Made by a program: the position numbers and the translations under genes. From Halarcobacter sp. (lineage in GTDB: Bacteria > Campylobacterota > Campylobacteria > Campylobacterales > Arcobacteraceae): DNA of 64,000 nucleotides. Positions 36,179-44,123 of the stretch are shown here, piece by piece (positions within the stretch are counted from its first letter, which is position 1; each line of letters starts with the position of its first letter). The stretch spans positions 868,001 through 932,000 of the forward strand of contig NZ_OY781470.1 in assembly GCF_963676935.1 (NCBI RefSeq). Direction: 5' to 3'. Under the pieces are notes generated by a model. That model was not told the DNA's origin, did not search any database, and saw nothing but the letters and a program-made list of their open reading frames with translations.

Positions 36179-36333
36179 CTGGCAGCCATTATGAAGTTTT
36201 TATCTTGAATAAGTAAGTTTTGGATTTGTTTAACAGGTCTAGTAAGTATTTCTACTTGTTTGTATAAGTCGATAAGGAGTATGTTAACAACGTGTTTTAA
36301 CATTGATGATTGGTAACAGAAAAAAAACATCAT
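36175..36333 (-). CDS. Small ORF heading the ectoine operon
   Basis: A 52-codon ORF with AAAAAAAGGAG just upstream of tandem ATGs at 36333 and 36330; the second has the better spacing. The product starts with a hydrophobic/aromatic stretch (MMFFFCYQSS), then an amphipathic stretch with LLIDLYKQVEIL, and ends NFIMAAS. No family recognised. A sigma70-type promoter lies 26-54 bases upstream and a hairpin begins at its stop codon. It may be a leader peptide or a small functional protein. Coding is supported only by these signals. Confidence 0.5.
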   Translation of the reverse strand: MMFFFCYQSSMLKHVVNILLIDLYKQVEILTRPVKQIQNLLIQDKNFIMAAS

Positions 36334-36358
36334 ATCTCCTTTTTTTAATTATATGAAA

Positions 36359-36387
36359 ATAGTAACTAAAATTTTTTTTTTAGTCAA
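36359..36387 (-). promoter_or_regulatory. Sigma70-type promoter of the small ORF / doe operon
   Basis: On the minus strand, TTGACT (complement of 36382-36387) and TACTAT (complement of 36359-36364) are separated by 17 bases. Predicted transcription would start near 36352, about 15 bases before the GGAG of the small ORF. Confidence 0.55.
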
Positions 36388-36536
36388 ATTTTTTTTGTAT
36401 AGAAACTGTACAATTATTATGTGATTTTTTGAAACATTTGAGTAGATTTTAACTACAACTTTTTTACAACATTTCAAATAAATTTAATTTTACCCTTGGA
36501 ATTTTTTTTTAAACTGATATACTTTTGCTTTAAAAC

Positions 36537-36555
36537 AAAAAGCACACTTTTTACA
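36537..36555 (+). promoter_or_regulatory. Palindromic candidate operator, copy 2
   Basis: AAAAAGCACACTTTTTACA matches 18 of 19 bases of the element upstream of the dehydrogenase gene (28022-28040). It ends 45 bases before the aspA start and overlaps the expected -35 position, ahead of a TATATTAT-like -10 at about 36567-36574. Equal spacing from both start codons suggests a common regulator. Confidence 0.55.
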
Positions 36556-36599
36556 TACTTTTGTTTTATATTATTTTGAAAATTTAATTTCGAGGCGAA

Positions 36600-38006
36600 A
36601 TGATGGAAGAGCAATTTAGAATTGAACACGATTTTTTAGGTGAAAAAAAGATAGAAAAAGACGCATATTATGGTATTCAAACATTAAGAGCAAGGGAAAA
36701 TTTTGATATAACTCATACAAGTTTATCTTTATTTCCTACGTTTATAAAATCTTTAGCAAAAGTTAAAAAAGCTTGCGCTTTAACTAACTTTGAGTTAGGT
36801 GATTTAAATGATATGCAAAGAGATGCAATAATTCAAGCTTGCAACGAGATAATAGATGGTAAATTTCATGATCAATTTATAGTTGATCCAATTCAAGGTG
36901 GGGCTGGAACTTCAACAAATATGAATGCAAATGAAGTTATAGCAAATAGAGCTTTAGAAATATTAGCCAAACCTAGAAGTTCATACGATATTATCCACCC
37001 CAATAATCATATTAATATGAGTCAGTCTACAAATGATGTATATCCTACTGCAATTAAACTAACTTTATATGAATTAATCTACAAATTGAAAGATTCACTT
37101 AGATATTTAAGAGATACCTTTGATGAAAAAGCAGTTGAGTTTAAAGATGTACTTAAAATGGGAAGAACACAACTTCAAGATGCTGTGCCAATGACTTTAG
37201 GGCAAGAGTTTAAAACATATTCTGTAATGATTGATGAAGATATTTTTAGATTAAGAGAAGCACAAGCTTTATTAAAAGAGGTAAATCTTGGAGCAACAGC
37301 TATAGGTACTGGAATTAATACAAAACCAGAGTATAGAAGAAAAGTTATTAATAACCTAAGAGATGTAACAGGTGTTGATTATGAAAGTGCCGGAGATTTA
37401 ATTGAAGCTACACAAGATACTGGTGCTTTTGTTCATATTTCTGGAATTTTAAAAAGAGTTGCTATTAAAATCTCTAAAATATGTAATGACTTAAGACTTT
37501 TAAGTTCTGGTCCTAGAGCAGGACTAAATGAAATCAACCTTCCAAAAATGCAACCAGGAAGTTCAATAATGCCAGGGAAAGTTAATCCCGTAATTCCTGA
37601 AGTTGTAAACCAAGTAGCTTTTGAGGTTATAGGAGCTGATGCTACTATATCAATTGCTTGTGAAGGTGGTCAATTGCAACTTAACGTATTTGAACCATTA
37701 GTTGCATATAAACTATTTACTTCAATTAATATGATGAGAAGATCTTTTTATTCTTTGGCTAAAAAATGTGTAAAAGGTATAACTGCAAATGAAGATGTAT
37801 GTATGGAAAATATTTTAAATTCAGTTACCTTAGTCACTTGTTTAAATCCTATTTTAGGATATGAAAAAAGTTCAGCAATAGCAAAAGAAGCCCTTGCAAC
37901 AAACAAAAGAGTATATGATATAATTTTAGAGCAAGAATTATTTACAAAAGATGAGTTAGATGAACTTCTTCACCCTAAAAATATGGTAAGTAATTTTAAA
38001 GGATAA
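36600..38006 (+). CDS. aspA: Aspartate ammonia-lyase
   Basis: A 468-residue member of the fumarase/aspartase superfamily. Key segments are GGAGTSTNMNANEV, HPNNHINMSQSTNDVYPTA, KMGRTQLQDAVPMTLGQE and the signature loop GSSIMPGKVNPVIPEV (near 320) with the catalytic Ser. It deaminates aspartate to fumarate and ammonia, a main carbon entry route in Campylobacterota. It is divergent from the doe operon, whose end product is aspartate. GAGGCGA precedes the tandem ATGs; the next gene starts two bases after its stop. Confidence 0.96.
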   Translation: MMEEQFRIEHDFLGEKKIEKDAYYGIQTLRARENFDITHTSLSLFPTFIKSLAKVKKACALTNFELGDLNDMQRDAIIQACNEIIDGKFHDQFIVDPIQGGAGTSTNMNANEVIANRALEILAKPRSSYDIIHPNNHINMSQSTNDVYPTAIKLTLYELIYKLKDSLRYLRDTFDEKAVEFKDVLKMGRTQLQDAVPMTLGQEFKTYSVMIDEDIFRLREAQALLKEVNLGATAIGTGINTKPEYRRKVINNLRDVTGVDYESAGDLIEATQDTGAFVHISGILKRVAIKISKICNDLRLLSSGPRAGLNEINLPKMQPGSSIMPGKVNPVIPEVVNQVAFEVIGADATISIACEGGQLQLNVFEPLVAYKLFTSINMMRRSFYSLAKKCVKGITANEDVCMENILNSVTLVTCLNPILGYEKSSAIAKEALATNKRVYDIILEQELFTKDELDELLHPKNMVSNFKG

Positions 38007-38008
38007 CG

Positions 38009-38503
38009 ATGAATGTAACTATTATTAATACTGGTGGAACTTTTAATAAAAGATATAATCCAATAAAAGGTAAATTAGAAGTACCAACAGACAATATAGC
38101 ATTAGATAAAATTCTTGCTTCTTGTCATAATGTTGAATTTGAGATTAAAAATGTGGTTTCAAAAGATAGTTTGGATATGGATGATAATGATAGAAAAACT
38201 ATATGTGATGCAATAAAAAGTACTGAAAATGATAATATCATAATAATTCATGGGACAGATACTGTTCACTTAACTTCAGCATTAATTAAAAAAGAAAAAA
38301 TAGAAAAGAAGATTGTATTCACAGGAGCTATGGTACCTATGAGTATTGATACTGTAGAAGCGACTATGAATTTTTCACAAGCATTAGGATTTTTAAATGC
38401 AAATGTAGAAAATGGAACTTATATCTCGATGCACGGAGTTGTTGTAGATTCTTCTAAACTTGTTAAAAATAGAGAGTTAGGACAGTTTTTAATTCAAAAT
38501 TAA
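38009..38503 (+). CDS. Half-length asparaginase-like protein (N-terminal domain only)
   Basis: A 164-residue protein equivalent to the N-terminal domain of L-asparaginases. It has the first catalytic Thr motif INTGGTFN and the second motif IIHGTDTVHLT, plus IVFTGAMVPM. Full enzymes are about 330 residues; here the C-terminal domain is absent and the opposite strand carries another gene directly after the stop, so the shortness is genuine. It is co-transcribed with aspA. It may hydrolyse asparagine or a related amide to feed AspA, or be regulatory. Activity without the C-terminal domain is uncertain. Confidence 0.8.
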   Translation: MNVTIINTGGTFNKRYNPIKGKLEVPTDNIALDKILASCHNVEFEIKNVVSKDSLDMDDNDRKTICDAIKSTENDNIIIIHGTDTVHLTSALIKKEKIEKKIVFTGAMVPMSIDTVEATMNFSQALGFLNANVENGTYISMHGVVVDSSKLVKNRELGQFLIQN

Positions 38504-39586
38504 TTAAGTAACTTTTTTCTTAAAAAACCAAGTAGCTATACTAAGAGTTACAACTCCTAATGCAATCATGGGAACTATTTCCCAGATTGCAATATCCCAT
38601 GAAATATCTTTTAAAAACACCCCTTTTAAAACTATTAAAAAGTATTTTAAAGCAACAAAGTCTGTAAAAGGTATAAGCCAATCAGGCATATTTTCAACAG
38701 GTGTTGCAAATCCTGACATTAAAATAGAGGGTACTAAAAGAACAAAAGCCCCTAATATCCCTTGTTGTTGTGTTGAAGATATGGAAGAGATAAAAAGACC
38801 AAACCCCACAATAGAAAATACAAAAGCAAAAATTGCTACTGACAAAATCCAAAAAGAGCCAAGAAATGGAACTTTAAAAAATATAATAGCTGAAAGAAAA
38901 ATAACAGATGCTTCAATAATGCTAATTACCATAGGTGGAATAGTTTTTCCAATTATCAAAGTCATAGGACTAAGTGGTGCCACTGAGATTTGTTCAAAAG
39001 TTCCAAGTTCTCTTTCTCTTGCAACTGATAAAGAGGTTAAAATCAAAGCAATAATCATGGTTAAACTTCCAATTAAATTTGGAAGTATCCACCAAAAATT
39101 GTCAAGATTTGGGTTATACCAGTTTCTTATAAATATGCTTTGTGAATTTTTTGAAAAAGTATTGTTTATAATCATTTGAATATAACCTATGGTTATTTGG
39201 GAACTATTTGATTTTCTTCCATCTCCTATAATCCCAATCTCTGCTTTTTGCCCTTTATTTAATTTGTTTGAAAACTCTTGAGAAATATCTATTGCTACCA
39301 TTATTTTTTGAGAGTTTAATTTCTCTTTTAAATCTTTATCACTTTTCAGAAATAACACTTCTGAAAATCTATCACTATATTTTAGTGCACGAACTAATTC
39401 TTTACTTTCATTAGAATTGTCTCTATCTAAGATACCAATAGAAACATTTTTTACTTCTAAAGTTACAGCAAAAGCAAAAAGTACTAATTGAATTAAAGGA
39501 GGTATAATAATTACAATACGTGAACGTTTATCGCTCCAAATCGCTAAAAACTCTTTTCTTATTAGGGCAAGTAATTGATAAAACAT
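38504..39586 (-). CDS. ybhR: ABC-2 type permease (YbhR-like)
   Basis: A 360-residue permease with one N-terminal helix, a periplasmic region of about 140 residues and five more helices. ARERELGTFEQISVAPL is the typical ABC-2 motif. The start was set at 39586 because its ATG overlaps the stop of the upstream permease (TAATG). It is last of the efflux operon 43356 to 38504, matching the ybhGFSR order. Substrates of such systems include drugs and cations. Confidence 0.88.
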   Translation of the reverse strand: MFYQLLALIRKEFLAIWSDKRSRIVIIIPPLIQLVLFAFAVTLEVKNVSIGILDRDNSNESKELVRALKYSDRFSEVLFLKSDKDLKEKLNSQKIMVAIDISQEFSNKLNKGQKAEIGIIGDGRKSNSSQITIGYIQMIINNTFSKNSQSIFIRNWYNPNLDNFWWILPNLIGSLTMIIALILTSLSVARERELGTFEQISVAPLSPMTLIIGKTIPPMVISIIEASVIFLSAIIFFKVPFLGSFWILSVAIFAFVFSIVGFGLFISSISSTQQQGILGAFVLLVPSILMSGFATPVENMPDWLIPFTDFVALKYFLIVLKGVFLKDISWDIAIWEIVPMIALGVVTLSIATWFFKKKVT

Positions 39587-40689
39587 TAATTTAACTTCTT
39601 TTTTGTGATTATAAATATTATTGTAAAAAGTACAAAACCTATTAGTAACATCCATAAAGTGTTTGGGACAATGATTTCATAGACATCACCTGTTAAAAAT
39701 AGAGTTTGTAAAATAGTTGTAAAATAAGTTGCGGGTATAAAGTTTGTTATAACTTGAAGCCAAGAGGGCATACTACTTATTTGAAATATAAAACCAGAAA
39801 GTATCATAGCTGGCAAGAATCCAATTATTAATGCCATTTGCGAAGCTACAAACTGATTCTTTGCTAATGTTGAAATCAACAATCCTAAACTCAATGAAGG
39901 TATTAAATAAATAGCAGAACTAAGAAATAACATTGTATATGAACCTCTATAGGGTATATCAAACCATAAAAGAGTGATTGAAATACAAATAGTAAGTGAT
40001 AACATGCCAAGTACAAAATAGGGTAAAAGTTTACCAAGTAAAAGCTCTAAGATTGTAGTTGGAGTTGACATTATAGCTTCCATTGTACCTCTTTCCCATT
40101 CTCTTGCTACAACAAGTGCAGTTAAAAGTGTACCAATTAGTGTTAAGATTACAGCAATTGAACCAGGAAGTAAGAAGTAACTGCTAAGTAAAGGTGCATT
40201 AAACCAATATCTTGTTTTTATATCTATTAAATCGTTTGTTTTAAGATTTTCATAAGATAACCAATTTTGCCATAATTCTTGGGCATATTTACTTACATAT
40301 CCTGCGATATTAGGTTCACTTCCATCTGTTATAATTTGGATTTTAGGTTTATGATTTAAGATATCTTTATCAAAACTTGAAGGTATTATTACCATTGCTC
40401 TTAAATTTCCCTCTTGAAGGTTTTTTTCAAAAACTCTTCTATCTTTTGAAACAGTAACATTAAAACTTTCACTACTTTCAAAGGCTTTTACTAAACTCGT
40501 AGTATATTTTGAAGTCTTTTCTACAACTATTCCTACAGGTATATTTTTAGAATCTAAAGAGATAGCATAACCCATTAAAAATAGTAACATTAAAGGTAAA
40601 ATTAAAGCAATAATCAAAGCACTAGGGTCTCTAATAATTTGTAAACTCTCTTTGATAAATATTGCTTTTAGTCTTTGAAAATTAGGCAT
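39586..40689 (-). CDS. ybhS: ABC-2 type permease (YbhS-like)
   Basis: A 367-residue permease paralogous to the next gene: N-terminal helix (SALIIALILPLMLLFLMGYA), a periplasmic region, then AREWERGTMEAIMSTPTT and five helices. It overlaps the ATPase gene by eight bases. It should form a heterodimeric channel with the YbhR-like protein. Confidence 0.88.
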   Translation of the reverse strand: MPNFQRLKAIFIKESLQIIRDPSALIIALILPLMLLFLMGYAISLDSKNIPVGIVVEKTSKYTTSLVKAFESSESFNVTVSKDRRVFEKNLQEGNLRAMVIIPSSFDKDILNHKPKIQIITDGSEPNIAGYVSKYAQELWQNWLSYENLKTNDLIDIKTRYWFNAPLLSSYFLLPGSIAVILTLIGTLLTALVVAREWERGTMEAIMSTPTTILELLLGKLLPYFVLGMLSLTICISITLLWFDIPYRGSYTMLFLSSAIYLIPSLSLGLLISTLAKNQFVASQMALIIGFLPAMILSGFIFQISSMPSWLQVITNFIPATYFTTILQTLFLTGDVYEIIVPNTLWMLLIGFVLFTIIFIITKKKLN

Positions 40690-42379
40690 TATCTTCCCTT
40701 TTGATTAGTTCAATAAAAGCTTCTTCCATAGTTGCATCAGAAGAGATTTGACTTATTAGATTGTGTGGCGTATCTAAAGCAATAGCTTTTCCTTTGTATA
40801 TAAGTGCAATTCTATCACAATATTCAGCTTCATCCATAAAGTGAGTAGTAACCATAATAGTCATCCCCTTTTGTACCATTGCATAAATATGGTTCCAAAA
40901 CTCTCGTCTTGTTTGTGGATCAATCCCTGAAGTTGGTTCATCTAAAAACAATACAACGGGGTCATGCATAACTGCACAAGCTAAAGAGAGTCTTTGTTTG
41001 TATCCTAGTGGTAAATTTTTAGAAGCTGTTTTTTTATATTTTTCAAGTTCAAATATTTTTATCATATCTCGAATTTTTTTATTTTTATTTTTACCTTTTA
41101 AACCATAAACACCTGCAAAAAATTTTAGATTTTCATATACTGAAATATCTCCATATAAAGAAAATTTTTGAGACATGTATCCAATCTCTTTTCTTGCTTT
41201 ATATGAAGACTTTTGTAAACTCATACCTAAAACTTCCGCATTACCTGATGTTGGTTCCATAAGCCCACATAACATCTTAAAAGTTGTAGATTTTCCTGCA
41301 CCATTAGGTCCTAAAAAACCAAAGATTTCACCTTTTTTTATTTTAAAATTAACATTATCTGTTGCAGTAAAATTTCCAAATTTTTTAGTTAAGTTTTTTG
41401 CTTCAATTAGATGGGTGTAATCATTATCATCTAATTGCTTCATTTGTTTTGCTAAAAGTGATTCTCCATTGAATTCACCCTTTAAAATATTCATAAAGCC
41501 ATCTTCAAAGTTTGGTTCAATCTCTTCATATTTACAATTATAAGCTTCAATACTATCAAGTTTAGGAAGCTTGTCTTTATCTTCACATATTAGTTTTACA
41601 CTATTTCCTAAAATAACTCCATCTTTGATATCTTTATTTTTTAATGCTAATCTTAATGTTTTTCTTCTATCTTTAATTTCCCCTTGAATTTTAAAAACTT
41701 TTCCTTTCATTGTATCACTTAAATTTGAAGGAACTCCATTGAAAAGTATTTCTCCTTCATTTAAAAGTATAACTTCATCGCATAATGCAGCTTCATCCAA
41801 ATATGCTGTACTCCAAACAACAGTAACATTTTCTTCAATTAATTGATTTACTATTGCCCATAATTCTTTTCTTGAAATAGGGTCAACTCCAACTCCTGGT
41901 TCATCTAAAAGCAAAAGTTTTGGTTTTTTTATTAAAGCACAAGCTAAACCTAACTTTTGTTTCATACCTCCTGATAAATCCTTTGCTAAAAAAGATTTAA
42001 AGTTTTTTAGATTTATAAACTCTAAAAGTTCAGCTATTCTATCTTTTTGTTTTGACTTTTCTATTGATTGTAAGTTTGCATATAGTTGTAAGTTTTCATA
42101 TACTGATAAATCTTCATATAAACCAAACTTTTGTGGCATATATCCAATCTCTTCTTGGACATTTTTTGCTTCTTTTGGAAGAGAGAAATTTAATACACTT
42201 AATTCACCTTCATCTATATCTAAAAGACCAGTCATTAATCTTATTAAAGTGGTTTTCCCTGCACCATCAGGTCCAACTAGACCTGTGATTTTTTTCTCTT
42301 TTATATTTAGACTAATATTTGAAATAGCTTTTGTTTTTCCAAAACTTTTTGAAATATTAACTGTTTTAACCAGTGACAT
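40682..42379 (-). CDS. ybhF: Double ABC ATPase (YbhF-like)
   Basis: A 565-residue protein with two nucleotide-binding domains. NBD1 has Walker A GPDGAGKTT, signature LSGGMKQ and Walker B LLLLDEPGVGVDP. NBD2 has Walker A GPNGAGKST, the altered signature LPLGYKQR in place of LSGGQ, and Walker B VLFLDEPTSGIDP. A linker of about 100 residues separates them. It energises the two permeases. Length and gene order match E. coli YbhF. Confidence 0.92.
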   Translation of the reverse strand: MSLVKTVNISKSFGKTKAISNISLNIKEKKITGLVGPDGAGKTTLIRLMTGLLDIDEGELSVLNFSLPKEAKNVQEEIGYMPQKFGLYEDLSVYENLQLYANLQSIEKSKQKDRIAELLEFINLKNFKSFLAKDLSGGMKQKLGLACALIKKPKLLLLDEPGVGVDPISRKELWAIVNQLIEENVTVVWSTAYLDEAALCDEVILLNEGEILFNGVPSNLSDTMKGKVFKIQGEIKDRRKTLRLALKNKDIKDGVILGNSVKLICEDKDKLPKLDSIEAYNCKYEEIEPNFEDGFMNILKGEFNGESLLAKQMKQLDDNDYTHLIEAKNLTKKFGNFTATDNVNFKIKKGEIFGFLGPNGAGKSTTFKMLCGLMEPTSGNAEVLGMSLQKSSYKARKEIGYMSQKFSLYGDISVYENLKFFAGVYGLKGKNKNKKIRDMIKIFELEKYKKTASKNLPLGYKQRLSLACAVMHDPVVLFLDEPTSGIDPQTRREFWNHIYAMVQKGMTIMVTTHFMDEAEYCDRIALIYKGKAIALDTPHNLISQISSDATMEEAFIELIKREDNA

Positions 42380-42387
42380 AATTAATC

Positions 42388-43356
42388 TTAATCTAGATCT
42401 TGATATTCAATAGTTACAGGCATCCCTTGTCTAATAAACTTATCAGGATTTTCGATAATCAATCTTACTCTATAAACAAGTTGTGTTCTTAACTCTTGAG
42501 TTTGGACACTCTTAGGAGTAAACTCTGCTTGTGCAGAGATAAAACTAACTCTAGCATCATAAGGTTTATTTGGCTTACTATCTGTATATACTTTTGCTTT
42601 CATATTAGCTTGGATTAAACCTAAATATTTTTCATCAATATAACTTCTAATCCAGAATTCATCAGTAAGAGCTATCTCGAAAATAGGTGTACCCACATCA
42701 ACAATTGCTCCAATTTCATGGGCTCTTGTTAATATAGTTCCATCACTAGGTGAGATAAGTTTTGTATCTTCTTTATGAATTGCTGCTTCTTCAAGATTTG
42801 CTTGTAGGGTTTCAAGTTTCGCATATGCCATTTGTATATCTTGTTTTAAATATCCATTTTTCATCTGCTCATAACTGCTTTTTGCTAAATCAACCTGTGC
42901 TTTTGCTTCTTTATAGGCAAATTTATAATCATCAAAAATCTGATCAGAAATAGAATTTGTTTCTTTTAACTTTTTATTTCTTTCATAATCTTTTTTTGCT
43001 TTATTTAGTAAAACAATACTTCTATCATATGAAGCTTTTGCTTTGGCTATCTCTTCTTGTCTATATCCATTTTCAAGCTTGTCAATTTGTGCTTTTTGCA
43101 TTTTTATTTGAGCTTGAATCGCTTTATAGTTTTGTTCATATAAATCATCATTTAAAGTTGCTAAAACCTGACCCTTTTTTACTTTTTGTCCCTCATCAAG
43201 AGTTAAATTTTCAATTTTACCAGATACTCTGAATCCTAATGTTACTGTTCTTAAATCCACATTTCCATAAAACTTACTGGTTTCTTCTTTTTTAAAACAT
43301 CCTGTAAAAAATATAAAAATAATGATTGCTAGGGTATAAATAGTTATTTTTTTCAT
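42388..43356 (-). CDS. ybhG: HlyD-family adaptor, probable lipoprotein (YbhG-like)
   Basis: A 322-residue membrane-fusion protein with a signal peptide and a lipobox-like FFTGC. A biotinyl/lipoyl-like hairpin (VRGSGKIENLTLDEGQKVKKGQ region) flanks a long coiled coil (about 70-190), then a beta barrel. It connects the inner-membrane ABC pump to an outer-membrane channel and is first of the four-gene efflux operon. Conserved Cys at the lipobox suggests membrane anchoring. Confidence 0.9.
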   Translation of the reverse strand: MKKITIYTLAIIIFIFFTGCFKKEETSKFYGNVDLRTVTLGFRVSGKIENLTLDEGQKVKKGQVLATLNDDLYEQNYKAIQAQIKMQKAQIDKLENGYRQEEIAKAKASYDRSIVLLNKAKKDYERNKKLKETNSISDQIFDDYKFAYKEAKAQVDLAKSSYEQMKNGYLKQDIQMAYAKLETLQANLEEAAIHKEDTKLISPSDGTILTRAHEIGAIVDVGTPIFEIALTDEFWIRSYIDEKYLGLIQANMKAKVYTDSKPNKPYDARVSFISAQAEFTPKSVQTQELRTQLVYRVRLIIENPDKFIRQGMPVTIEYQDLD

Positions 43357-43439
43357 AAAAAATCCTGTTTTGCGTAAGTGCGTAATTATATCGAAAATGT
43401 GTTTATAAATATAAAAAGTGATTATTAATTAAATTATAT

Positions 43440-43463
43440 GATATGAGATAAAAATCTCATATC
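43440..43463 (-). terminator. Intrinsic terminator of the ferritin gene
   Basis: A 10-bp perfect stem (GATATGAGAT / ATCTCATATC) with a 4-base loop directly after the ferritin stop, followed on the minus strand by AT-rich sequence. It also faces the efflux operon promoter region. Confidence 0.75.
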
Positions 43464-43465
43464 AA

Positions 43466-43972
43466 TTAAGCTGTTGGATCAGAAAAAGATCTAGTTGATA
43501 ACTCTTTGTCTATTGTATAAAGTCCATATCCATTATCACCAACTAATTTAATGTGGTCTCTAATCTCTTTCAATGTTGCTTCCTCTTCTACTTGTTCAGT
43601 AACATACCATTGAAGTAGGTTATATGTTGCGTGGTCTTTTTCTTTCATTGCAATATCACTTAAAATATTTAAATTTTTTGACATTTTTTGTTCGTGAGCT
43701 AGTGCTTTTTTAAATACATCTAAAAGAGAATTATATTCAACTTTTACCCCTTCTATTGAAGGTAGTTTAATCTCTACATCTTGGTCTTCTAAGTATTTAA
43801 ATAGCTTCATTCCATGGGCAATCTCTTCTTGATATTGAATTAAAAACCAGTTTGAAGAACCATTAAAACCCTCTTTTGAACAATATGCACTCATTCCAAG
43901 ATATAAATATGCAGAGTGATATTCTTTGTTTAATTGTTCTATTAATGCATTTTGTAATTCTTTACTAATCAT
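43466..43972 (-). CDS. ftnA: Non-haem ferritin
   Basis: A 168-residue four-helix-bundle protein with ferroxidase ligands in LNKEYHSAYLYLGMSAYC, YQEEIAHGMKLFKYL and WYVTEQVEEEATLKEI. This is the bacterial FtnA type, storing iron as ferric mineral in 24-mers and protecting against oxidative damage. Single gene with a good ribosome binding site (AAAAGGAG) and its own terminator. Confidence 0.95.
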   Translation of the reverse strand: MISKELQNALIEQLNKEYHSAYLYLGMSAYCSKEGFNGSSNWFLIQYQEEIAHGMKLFKYLEDQDVEIKLPSIEGVKVEYNSLLDVFKKALAHEQKMSKNLNILSDIAMKEKDHATYNLLQWYVTEQVEEEATLKEIRDHIKLVGDNGYGLYTIDKELSTRSFSDPTA

Positions 43973-44080
43973 TTTTGCTCCTTTTTTGTTGTATGTTTAG
44001 TTATAACAGATAAAAGCTAATGATACGATTACATTTATAACTTAGATAGCTTTTTAAAAGTAACATAACTATTTTTTAGA

Positions 44081-44086
44081 TAAAAT
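44081..44086 (+). promoter_or_regulatory. Probable -10 element of the pyrophosphatase gene
   Basis: TTTTTTAGATAAAAT is a T-rich extended -10 of the kind seen in Campylobacterota, 38 bases upstream of the ATG at 44124 and 27 upstream of its AAAGGA site. Confidence 0.4.
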
Positions 44087-44123
44087 CCCAAAATATTAAT
44101 AAGAGTAATTTAAAAGGACAAAT

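Larger units (their letters stand above)
36023..36599. other. 577-bp regulatory region between the doe operon and aspA
   Basis: This gap contains, from left to right: a 12-bp palindrome AATAACGTTATT (36091-36102), a two-tier hairpin (36128-36178), a 52-codon ORF on the minus strand (36175-36333), a well-formed minus-strand promoter (36359-36387), CTGTACAAT at 36406-36414 with its reverse complement at 36150-36158, and the second copy of the shared near-palindrome (36537-36555). Nothing else coding is evident. The density of signals suggests complex control of ectoine and aspartate use. Confidence 0.6.

Noticed and set aside
28060-36182. TYTAACTGG motif in two regulatory gaps (about 28068 and 36174) as a MocR-type operator
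   Set aside because: One copy lies in the last codons of the small ORF, the match is only nine bases, and no MocR regulator gene is present.
36023-36599. Known riboswitch upstream of doeD or aspA
   Set aside because: I compared the region with riboswitch cores I remember and found no convincing match; the hairpin is reported only as an unnamed structure.
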